Shown: piece by piece, positions 1 through 9,500 of the stretch
How positions within the stretch are numbered: position 1 is the first letter of the stretch
Layout: each line of letters begins with the position of its first letter
NCBI GenBank assembly: GCA_022497145.1
Contig: MU385901.1
Location: 1-64,000, forward strand
From: Rostrohypoxylon terebratum
Taxonomy: Eukaryota > Ascomycota > Sordariomycetes > Xylariales > Hypoxylaceae
DNA length: 64,000 nt
Direction: 5' to 3'
The notes under the pieces: generated by a model
Seen by the model: the letters and a program-made list of their open reading frames with translations, nothing else
What the model was told of the DNA's origin: nothing
Databases searched by the model: none
Program-made: the position numbers and the translations under genes

Positions 1-483
1 ACAAAGCAGTCTTAGGTTGAAGGGAGATGTACAAAGACTGCAGCATCTCTCTTAACAGCTGTAGATCGAACAAAGATTGCCACAGCTCGTCACATGTAGA
101 TGGTGTCAGTATTTGCTGGCTAACAAACACGGTGCTTGTTTGGTACCCTTTGTTTGCAAGTATAACTGCCTATTCACGGTCAGCAAGCATACACATATTT
201 CAGGGTAAAACAACTGTAGGGCTAGGTTCCACATGCGTCAATTGGCTTGAGAAACGGTATATAAAGTCAGAGGGATGATTAGAAAAGGTAAGCATTATTT
301 CTAGTAGTACCCGCTGCCCCTTTGCGAGACACCACTGCTCACGGTATACAACCCCCCTTACTTTAGTAACTAGTTTCCACATCTAACACTAGCAATAGGA
401 TACACGACTAATTAGACACGTTCCTCGACCAACTAGTAATAGTTCTCCCAAACCGACGTGAACTCAACGTTCACTCTTCCAAC
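1..483. other. Intergenic, 5' flank of the FAD oxidoreductase gene
   Basis: No supported gene. A TATATAAA string at 258-265 lies about 220 nt upstream of the ATG at 484 and is the only promoter-like signal I can point to. Its use as a TATA box is a guess. Confidence 0.4.
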
Positions 484-2052
484 ATGTCCATCTCCGCAGC
501 TATACAAGCGTTGGAAGCATCTTCCCTGAAGGAGCTGCTCGTCGTCCCTTCCAAGGATGAGTATGGCCTACGAAACCGATCGTACCTGCACCAAATCCAA
601 AGAGAGATCATGCCTGCGGCTATTTTCCTCCCCCGGAATAAAGAGCAGATCTCCCAGTTCGTCAGAATTATCAAGCCGTTTGCGCTGAGCGGGGCGGCCC
701 CCTTCGCCATCCGCGGAGCGGGCCAGCAGCCCTTGCCCGGGTGCTCAAATGTGGATGGCGGGATTACGGTGGATTTGCACTATCTAACCGGGATAACGGT
801 TAAGAGAGAGCGTATTGAGGTTGCAGCCGGCGAGCGCTGGGGGAATGTGCATGAGAGATTGGCTTCGGAGGGGCTTGCGGTAACAGGCAGTCGATATGCT
901 GCGGGAGGCATTGGGGGGGTCGCTTTGACCGGTAAGTCGATCACCTCAGTTGTCTCGGTTTGCTATAGTTGAGTGCGTACTTACATGCCATGCTTTAGGC
1001 GGTATCTCGATCTTCTCCTCCCGCGAAGGAATGATCTGCGATAACGTAATTAGCTACGAGGTCGTCCTAGCCAGCGGCGAAATCGTCAACGCCAACGAGC
1101 ATGAACGCCCGGATCTTTGGCGCGCTTTACGCGGCGGAGGAAATAACTTCGGAATCGTAACCCGCTACGATTTTAGACCGTTCGAACAAGGCAATTTCTG
1201 GAGTGGACACGTATTATATTCCCCGCTTGGTTTCCCGTCGCAGATCGACGCTCTAGTTCGGGAGCTGAGGAGCCCGTGTGTTAGCGATGAGACGCACATC
1301 GAGATCAGTATTGGGCATAGCACTGCTTCAGCTAAACCAAGAAGGTTTTTGTGTGTGAATAATCTGTACTTCACTCGCGTGGTCGGGAGGCCGGTGTTGC
1401 TGGAGCCATTCCTTCAGGTTCGACACCAGATTAAGCTGCTCAACTTGGAGCGAATGCAATCCCTGGAAGCTACTCTTAGTAGGCGATTGGATTTTGAAGC
1501 TAGGTAGGAAGTTCCTCAACTTAGCTCATATGAAGTCTTACCGGAAACTTGTCTGACTAACTTGCCCCTAGATGGGCTTGTATGAACACAACAGTTCAAG
1601 CCGATGCTTCCACGCTCGATGCTGCGTATTGCATCTTCACGAGATCCATTAGCCTCTTAGATTACAAAATGGATCTTTTGACATGCGACCTTATGTTTCG
1701 AGCATTACCGGTATCTCTACTAGAGAGATGCCACAATAGCCTCGGTTTGACCGCCGCCGACGGCCCGCTCGTATCGATCGTGCTCAGGACATGTTGGAAG
1801 AACAAGGAGGACGATGAAAATGTAATTCGGACTTTCAAGCGTATTCTGGAGGAAATCGAGATAGACGCGGATTTGCGAGGTACTGCACATCCGTTCAAGG
1901 ATATGAGTCTCGCGCACGACTTCCAAGATCCAATTAACTCGTACGGACTCGAAAATAGAGAAAAGCTCCGCAAGGTCAGTTTGAAATATGATCCGGAAGG
2001 CCTTTTCCAGAAGGGGGTTCCTGGCGGGTTCAAGCTATTCAATCACAAGTAG
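484..2052 (+). CDS. FAD-linked oxidoreductase, berberine bridge enzyme-like (FAD_binding_4 + BBE)
   Basis: Predicted flavin-dependent oxidase of the BBE / 6-hydroxynicotine oxidase family. Three exons: 484-931, 999-1503, 1572-2052. Both introns are GT..AG, 67 and 68 nt, and the phase carries through to a 477-aa protein, a normal family length without a signal peptide. Residues 45-150 form the FAD-binding PP-loop region (PFAIRGAG, then GCSNVDGG). The second exon carries SSREGMICDNV and RGGGNNFGIVT, typical of the FAD_binding_4 fold. The C-terminus (YDPEGLF) is the BBE tail. The position that usually holds the flavin-linking histidine (R-x-G-G-H) reads RGAGQ, with Gln81, so the usual histidyl-FAD bond cannot form. 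The gene is convergent with a UbiA-family gene 630 bp away. Substrate unknown; such enzymes often perform oxidations or oxidative cyclisations in fungal secondary metabolism. Confidence 0.88.
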
Positions 2053-2682
2053 GGGAGTAGGTAGCGTGTACCTAATAGATAGGTACCTAGGTCCTATGGT
2101 CACTGTGGAATAATCCCCTGAATGAGGAACGAGAGTATCGGCTAGGTACCTATGTATGAACGGGTGGTTCTTCAGCCTTTCTTAATACAGCGGGTTGATG
2201 GCTGAAACTATACTGCAGATCCGATGGATGTGCCAAGGATATGAATGCCATTACCCGCCATTATGCAAGCCTTTTCTGCAGGATTATCACAAGACTGAGA
2301 GGAGTGAGGGCATAAGTGAACATCTTGAGGAGTAGCATTCCTAGCATATCTCTATTTCTATTAGAACTAACGGCATCAATCCTTCGACTTTTCTTCTTTT
2401 CTCTCTGACTGCTTATATATAGACCACGACTCGCTCCTCGTCATGATACATCGACACCCACATACTCTCCATTGTTCTTGGAGTTCTTTTTCCAGGGGCC
2501 CCACCGAAGAAACCGGTGAACGAACTCCGAGTCAACGTGGCGTGTAGGACAGACGCCATAAAGCCACCAGTGGAGTTCGCTCATGTATCTCACTGTTCTA
2601 AGAAAAATAACATCGTTATAATGAATCCTTTCCGATACATGAGTAATCCTCATTCAAAACAAGGTAAAAATAAAGCCCGCTC
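2053..2682. other. Convergent intergenic region
   Basis: Shared 3' flank of two genes ending tail to tail. It contains two copies of the window's dispersed palindromic motif (AGGTACCTAGG at 2081-2091, TAGGTACCTA near 2143-2152). No gene recognised. Confidence 0.5.
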
Positions 2683-3942
2683 TCAGGCCTTTACGTGGGC
2701 TGACAGGTGATAGCTGAGAGGGGGAAGCATATATAGCATAGCCGTCCATAGGCACCAGAGTTTCCACGTCAGCATATCGGCCTGCAGACCTGAATACTGA
2801 AGGCACCTGAACGCGATGAAGGTGCCTAAAGCGACCTCGGGGGTGGCCAGGACCAGGCTTGCGTCCCAGATCCATGCGCCGGCTACCGACCACACAAGCA
2901 CAGGTATTGCGAAGCTCCAGCGCGCAGGCCGGTCACCCATCACGATGGGTGCGGTGCGCCGCCCCCGCGCACGGTCGCCCTCGATGTCTTTGAAGTCTTG
3001 TATCTGCATCGTGGTGAAGATGACGGCGCTGACCACTGTATGAATAGCCGATATTAGCGATTCGCTCTTGGAAGAAAGTTCTTGGGCATCCTGCCCCCTC
3101 TTGCTTCTAATTTACTTACTCGCCGCCCACATAACTCCTCTATGGCTGAACCCAGCGAGAAGCCACGTGTTGCGCATGGCATCGGTTCCGACGGCCACCT
3201 TGACAGAGCCGGTGTTATATGCCCCGAAAGCGGCCGCGAGCATGGCGTTGCGGGTGATGTAGCTCTCGTCGCCTCCATGCAAGTCGTTGTACAGCCATGT
3301 GAGCACCACGAGGGCGAGGCTCTCGACACCTACCCCAAGCACGAAGTGATTGAGCGCCACGACCATCGGAATTAGGTACAGCATGGCCCGGCGGATCTGG
3401 TCGCATGTGACGAGCCCGCTAGGCACCGGTCTCGAGGGCTTGTTCAGTGCATCTTCGGCCGCGGACTCGGGTAGTCGCTGGTTTGATAGGTCGAAGATGA
3501 CAAGGTTTGACCAGCTGAAGAGAATCACGAGGCCCAGGCGGGACAGTACTCTGAGCACCGACACCTCCTCGCCGTCATTGCCGCTACCGCTCGCCATCAT
3601 CCAAGGTGCGGAAAGGGCGCCGCAGAGGCCGAAGGTGGTGTTCGGTCCAATGAAGGTCAATACGTCAGACGCAGTCAGGAGCCATGAGATACGTAAGAAC
3701 CTCTTGAGAGAGCTAAAGCTCTGCTTAAGATGACTTAGTAGTTTGCCATGACTCTCGAGTTTGCTTCCGCTGGTTGATAGCAAGGATGAGTGCTCCTCTT
3801 CGACGCTAGGGCTTTGGGAACGCGACTGAGTACTATCACGCATTCTGTCGTGTCTAATATCTGGTGCCTTCCAAACGAGGGGAAAATGAGGAGAGGATGG
3901 TAGTATGGATGATATCTGATATCTTTTTTCTCTCTTAATCAT
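2683..3942 (-). CDS. UbiA-superfamily integral membrane enzyme (prenyltransferase or UbiA-type terpene cyclase)
   Basis: Two exons read on the minus strand, 3942-3120 and 3035-2683, with an 84-nt intron (GTAAGT donor, CTAAT-type branch site, CAG acceptor), giving 391 aa. About 80 residues of polar N-terminus precede several hydrophobic helices. The first polyprenyl-diphosphate motif reads D151-L-S-N-Q, then ED at 163-164 and NKPSRP at 167-172. The second is D288-FK-D291-IEG-D295. These are the two Mg-diphosphate sites of the UbiA fold, so the protein should act on an isoprenyl diphosphate in a membrane such as the ER. The NQ..ED..NKPxRP form of the first motif is, to my knowledge, seen in fungal UbiA proteins that include the Fma-TC type sesquiterpene cyclases. 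Aromatic prenyl transfer and terpene cyclisation are therefore both possible. The start is the first ATG of the open frame; a downstream start cannot be excluded. Confidence 0.85.
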
Positions 3943-5360
3943 TCAACTTCTCGTTACTATTTCGTCGAATCCAACAGGGACAAGCTGGTCATAAGTAATA
4001 CACCCTCCCCCCTCCTTCCCGCTCTCCTCTGAAGAATGATAAGTACTTACTCAGCTCGACTGGCATTTCTGAGGCTTTCCTGGCGGCGAAAATGAAAGCG
4101 TCATTAGACCTCAATATCCATCCCAGATGCTACCTAGGTATCAACCTATCCTTCGAGCCACCAGACATGTTCTCCGCCGAGAAAGATGGCTACCTGGCTT
4201 GATGTTTAGACCAGGATCTTTCACGAATCAAACCACCATCTGTATAAAATCCCGGTTACCAGGTAGTTACGTAAGTAGATGAATAGTTCAATGTAGGTAG
4301 GTGCTTAGCCGATCCTGTCACGGCCGCTCCGCCGCTGTGCTGTGTAGCACGAAAATGTTGGCGGACGCGGAATATCGGGCATGTAGACACCTATAATAGT
4401 ATAAACCTAGGTGCCTATAGGTACACATTCATGTAGGTCTCATTTACGCACTTCTATATTCTCCAAGGTCTCCTATCCTTCCAACACAGTCAATGTAACA
4501 CTCATTATCTATATTTTTCCAACGATAGAGGCAACCACTATCCGTTGGTCGACATTCGGCTCGTGATCTACTGTATAGAAGCTAGAAAAGCCCATATCAC
4601 GATACCGTGATGACATCAATCCTGCAGCAAAGGTGCTACATTCTTGCCAAGTATTACATATGTTATAGGTTATCCGAATTGGTAAGCAGACGAGGCTTGG
4701 AGATAGCTGCAAGGTCTATCATACCGCACAGAGCCCATTCGTCGAGCCGCAAATCCATCACACGCGGCTTAGATAAGAGCTAACCGTCTAGGCAGGTATA
4801 ACTGGCCATAAAAGATGTGTCAGTACGCAAGCCTCAGCAGGCAACATGCAAAGCGACTAACCTGACTAACTCACCTACTCGAACAAGCCGAGCCCAGGCT
4901 TATCTGTGGTGCTCTGAAACTACGAGTTTATGTGTTCAATTTACCAAGGAAACACTTTGAGCGCCGTGTCTATGATCTGACTACATAAGCAATAAAACGC
5001 CTCAATGTCTTCCAGATAAAAAAGGGGGGCGGTAAGTGTAGGTGTGTCACTATGTCACTATAATATCAAACTCCGCGCTTGGCATCTTATACGCTTATAC
5101 GATGTACCTTAGGTCATATACTCACTAGATTCTAGTGGATGATCGCTGTAATTCAGTGGATAATTGTTTTGTTTAGGGGGCAGTTCAACCACTAAATCAA
5201 TCCACACGGCTTAGTGGAATCTCGGGACATACTTGATCGGCAGAGGACCCTGATCATCACAGGCAATGCCAAAAAAAAACACACTTCAATATGGATGTAC
5301 CTAAGTATTTATTGATAATTATTGTTGCTGATAATTGATTGAAGGATAGTCCTACAATTG
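3943..5360. other. Intergenic region, 1.4 kb
   Basis: Upstream of the UbiA gene and downstream of the PTH11-like gene. It contains dispersed motif copies (TACCTAGGTA at 4131-4140, ACCTAGGTGCC at 4405-4415). No gene, RNA or element supported. Confidence 0.45.
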
Positions 5361-6643
5361 TTATGACGAGACAGAATATTCCGTCCGAACCCTTACCGGA
5401 TCCAGAGGTGCCATACTGTGCGTCTCAACATCTCCCCCTGTATCACATATAACTTCATACTCGTTAGTCCCATTAGTAGCCAGCGTGACATCATTCTGGT
5501 GATTACGTATGAACCGCTTGTTGTTGGGAGGAGCACGACCGAATGTGACAAGTGAGCCGGTCTTCTTGTCCGAGTTCTCACCCGACGAATTCGCGCTACG
5601 CGAAAGCCTGGCCTTATACACACGGAAGAGACTGTAGTTCAACGGTAAGCAAGCGCAGATGATTGATAGAGACATCTCCGCGTTTGTCCAGATACCAGCG
5701 GCGGTCAAAGTATCTGTAGATGAATTTTATTAGGTTAGCCGACATTTCGTAGGGTGTTTCCGGTACCTAGACGCTCACATGTAGGATCGCTCATGTCCAG
5801 CTTTTCGAAGTACACGATCCGCACAATACTAGCAACAACCACCCTAGATGTATGAGTGTCAGAGATTGAATCATTCCGACTCGAAAGACTCTACTCACAC
5901 CACACCAATTAAAAACACTACAGAGAGTAGAATTCTGCGTTTCGTGTCTAGCTGAAGTTTCCAGACTCCGACTTGAGCATACACTAACACCGCAGCATCG
6001 ATAAGGAAATTAATGACAGCCGCGGCTATGTAAAACGGTATCTGGTGTATGGTTGTATGCGGAATGGTAGGGTCAAATTGACCCTGTACCGGGTTGGTTG
6101 AGAATATCAGGCCGAAGACTGAGACCAAGAACTCTCCGATTATGAGGAAAAGCATGATTCGCATAAATAATAGAAAGTGGTCGTCGACGGAGAAGATGCG
6201 TCGATAGAAGAGAATAATGGATAGTCTCGACGAAGAGACACTTAGGTTGTAAAGAACTTTGCAGATGAGAGAGATCTAACAAAACCCGGACATTAGCTGA
6301 CTCCTCAACCACTTCGTGAACCGCCTTGAGATAATAGGTAGGTATTCACCTTTGCCCATATTGAAAACTGCTCTAACGTATAGGTGTTCGTATGGTAGCC
6401 AGCGCCTCCGAGAGAAGGCAGGGAGTTCAAAATGGCAGATATGAAATTACACAAGTCGAATACAATCGCACACAGGATTGCCCAGTCATCCCACCATATT
6501 TCTCTCATTCGAATACGCTGGATAAATCGGAGGGTCACGGATATCGCTGCCAAAAGAAACAGAACACCCGTAATAATACAGTAAGTAATGTAATTAGGAC
6601 TAGCACGGTATGGATGCAAGGCCGGGACTGCTCCGTTATCCAT
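5361..6643 (-). CDS. PTH11-like / rhodopsin-domain seven-helix membrane protein
   Basis: Four exons on the minus strand: 6643-6350, 6275-5899, 5843-5779, 5713-5361. All introns are GT..AG (55-74 nt) and the phases close to give 362 aa. The N-terminus is extracellular-like and short. The first helix is followed by the hallmark WWDDWAILCA, then LSIILFYRRIFS in the third-helix region, VVVVASIVRIVYFEKL and the late signature IWTNAEMSLSIICACLP. These belong to the fungal integral-membrane family (Rhodopsin_dom, formerly SAT4/DUF) whose best-known member is the Magnaporthe receptor Pth11. Such proteins are usually plasma-membrane sensors of surfaces or ligands. No CFEM domain is present, so this is the shorter class. 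The C-terminal roughly 80 residues form a polar cytoplasmic tail. The ligand is unknown. Confidence 0.88.
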
Positions 6644-7219
6644 AGCCGCACTTTAGGTACCTGACTGGTAGATATCTGGTAGATACTATTGAGAGCGAAT
6701 TATTCGGTCTTATTGAAGTCATGTCCATACTTAGGTCAATGAACGAAAGGTATAAATATATGTATTTCAATCTATCCGTATGACACATAGGACTTCAGTA
6801 TTATGTAGTTTTGACTTTGTATCACAAAATTTGGTTTTGAATTAAGCACGCATACTAGTATACTAATATAGAAGATTGGGGGACTCCTTTCTTACTACTT
6901 ATATCGTCTAAACGCGTATCCGATTGCTTCAAAATTACCCCTATTATATGTGAAAACTATACAGCGAAATAGGGGGATGTCACGAGTGGCTTGGTATCAT
7001 GTAAGGAGTGTGGCCCTTTGTAGTCACCGACTTCAGCCCACGTTAGAAGTGTTATTTACACGACATATCGCCGTCAAGCTTTTGGTTGGATTCAGTAAGA
7101 GATGGTTGGCGGGTTGTAGCGCTATCGCCGGCACTTCTTATTTCTAGTCCTGGCCTATTTGTCAATGACATAGTCCTTACGGAACTTTCCTAGCCTGTAG
7201 CCTCATACAAATCAACAAT
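6644..7219. other. Intergenic, AT-rich divergent spacer
   Basis: Shared 5' region of the PTH11-like gene and the hydrolase pseudogene. AT-rich around 6720-6900. No further feature supported. Confidence 0.45.
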
Positions 7220-7963
7220 ATGGCCACGACCAAGCCAACTATTGTCATTGTCCATGGCGGCTGGCATGTCCCCCAGAGCTACGCAAAACTTGTTGATGCC
7301 CTTGAGCCTCAGGGATACGAGGTTCACGTCCCTCGTCTCCCATCTGCGAACGGTGCGCGCCCGCCCAACGCAGACCTATTCACTGATAGCCTCCTCGTCC
7401 GAGGCTACGTCGAGAGTCTTGTGCGGGCCGGCAGCACCGGCGGCAAAGTTGGCACGAACTCTTTGTCTAGTCTCAGAGTTGCCTCTCGGCAGGGCCAAGG
7501 ACCCCAAGGTGGCGTGTCTCACCTAATTTACCTGGCAGCCTACGCGCTTCCCGAGGGCCTCGCCATGATAGACAAGATCACCGAGTTTGGACATAAGGAT
7601 TACCTGCCGTTTACCGTCGACTTCGCGGAGGATGAGACCTGCATGTTCCGCGATTTGAGGGGGCTGGTTGGTCCAGGGCCGAACGAGAAAGATGTCGAGG
7701 AGTACCTGGGCACGCTCGTACGCTGGAATAGGAAATGCATATACTAAGCCACTCAGCACGTTGCCTGGCGTGAGATCCCCATGACGTATGTTTTTACTAC
7801 CCTTGACACCACTAACCCATATGACTATCAAAAGAGCTTTGTGGAGAGGATCGAGAAGGATGAAGTCAAGGTGCAGACGTTCGAGTTGGAAACTTGCCAT
7901 TGCCCTCACTGCACTACTACTGGAGGCGTCGTGGACATAGTTAATAAGGTAGTCTCTAGTTAG
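7220..7963 (+). pseudogene. Broken alpha/beta hydrolase (salicylate-esterase-like AB_hydrolase_6)
   Basis: One continuous frame encodes a small esterase-type alpha/beta hydrolase. It has the oxyanion strand IVIVHGGWHVP at residues 8-18, then VRGYVESLV, GVSHLIYLAAYALPEG and FVRW-like VRWNRKCIY. Two lesions are visible. First, where relatives carry the strand and nucleophile elbow (H-S-x-G-G), the text runs from VRAGST directly to GGKVGTNS, so about ten residues including the catalytic serine are missing without a frame change. Second, an in-frame TAA stands at 7745-7747. The same frame resumes family-like sequence (VAWREIP, then YDYQKSFVERI, and CHCP with the likely catalytic His) and stops at 7961-7963. 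No GT..AG intron can remove the stop. A transcript could still give a 175-residue fragment, but catalysis is not expected. Confidence 0.8.
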
Positions 7964-9500
7964 GATTTTATGGCAATCGAGTTTTTGCCACTGGAAAAAG
8001 TTCTTTGGAGAATATGATTAGTTCTATTCTCAGATTTGAAACTGCCCACTGAGTCCATTGCGTATGCTAAATTAAGACGTTGACAGCTGTGATACAGCGA
8101 GGAAAGGTGCTAAGTAAGGGGCCACAGTGACTGAGTGAGACAAGGAGTGCTATTCACGAAGTTTATGCCTAATTAGGGCTAATCGATCGATGTTGTGCAT
8201 TCGTAAAAAGCAATACTGAACTGCTAAGATGCATCCGTGGATGTGACTTACGCATCTACCCGCGACCGGTCAGATTTCCTCCCAATGACAGTATGCCTAG
8301 CAAAACCCCAGCAGGCTGTGTAACTCCTCCGCCATCGCCTTATTGCCAGTTGTACGCGCCACCAGTTTGGGGGTACATTCATGCATCCGAAAAGCAAGAC
8401 GACCGGGTGAGTCCCGCACATCTTCTCCCACGCCGCTCAGCCTACCTACACTGCTGGATAGACGCTCGAGGCTTTCAGTACTATTCGTGGGTCGTGTCGT
8501 CTCGATACGAAAGGACCCAACGCCAACGTCAGCCCATTGTAGATATCCTCCGGGCCCTGACGACGATCAGCCCGTATCCGGTAGCTGGAGATGTTCAGGG
8601 TGGGAAAGATCTTACTAATCAGCTGGATTACATTTTCCAGTACTCTGGGCACTTCGTCGTCGCGTAAGACAAGCATGGAATCTGACGTTGTTTGGAGGCC
8701 ACTCTGCCGGCGATACAGCCTCGAGTGAGATATCAGAGCCGTCTAACTGCGTTGAAGGTGGCAACCGTTTACTCAAGTCGGCAAGCCATACCCTAGGTAT
8801 CAAGCGTCCCGTAAGACACGATGCCGTACGTCGCTTATTCCGGCATGAGTCCCACCCCGTTCAGGTAGCGATGTCCGCAACACGAAGAGGCCGGCCGGTG
8901 ATTGGGATTCGGGGATGAAGATAGTATCCCTACCTATCCACTGGTAATGTTGCGAATTGATCCTACCCCCCAAGTTAGCTGCACCCAACCTTGAGCAACA
9001 TACCGATTATTATCGATGTAACACGAGTGAAGAGGTAGTCTGGACCGGATGGCATTATTTTCTTGGTTCAAAGAGAAGTGACACGATCAGCATACTGTTC
9101 TAACAGTTCTTGCGCTGATAGCTAGAATATAGTCGCCCACTAGGCATACCTTCGCTCGAGCTATAAACAAGATAGTACAGACGTCGAAACGCATGCATTT
9201 GAAAACAGTGGTAACAATTCGTTCTTTGAAGATACATAAATACATTACGATATAGAAACTGATTGCCATTACACACCCCATCAAGGCCTTCCTAAACGCC
9301 TTTTTCGATACCATGTGCCATTTTGAGATTCCGCCGCCGTCGCCCGGAGAGGTCGTGCCACATGCCGCATGCCGCATACTCCAAGACCAAATATACAGTA
9401 TCATTGGATTTGAAAATGTCGAGAAAAAAATAAGAAAATGATGCTGTGTCAACAGTAGTAAATAGTAATGCGCATAGCACAATGTTCGATGCACGATGCA
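7964..9500. other. Intergenic region, 1.5 kb
   Basis: Lies between the hydrolase pseudogene and the 3' end of MIP1. Short open frames exist (for example 8293-8667, + strand) but none resembles a known family or shows spliced structure. Possibly decayed sequence; nothing supported. Confidence 0.4.

Noticed and set aside
5130..5225. Repeated TAGTGGA-type strings that might be transposon ends
   Set aside because: Only six to eight bases pair in inverted orientation; too weak for a terminal inverted repeat.
8293..8667. 124-codon open frame after the hydrolase pseudogene
   Set aside because: No recognisable domain, no plausible partner exons and no conserved-looking blocks.
8688..8918. GGHSAG string that resembles a serine-hydrolase nucleophile elbow
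   Set aside because: Short motif without strand or helix context and not near other hydrolase blocks in the same frame; it cannot be the missing elbow of the pseudogene, which lies 1.2 kb upstream.
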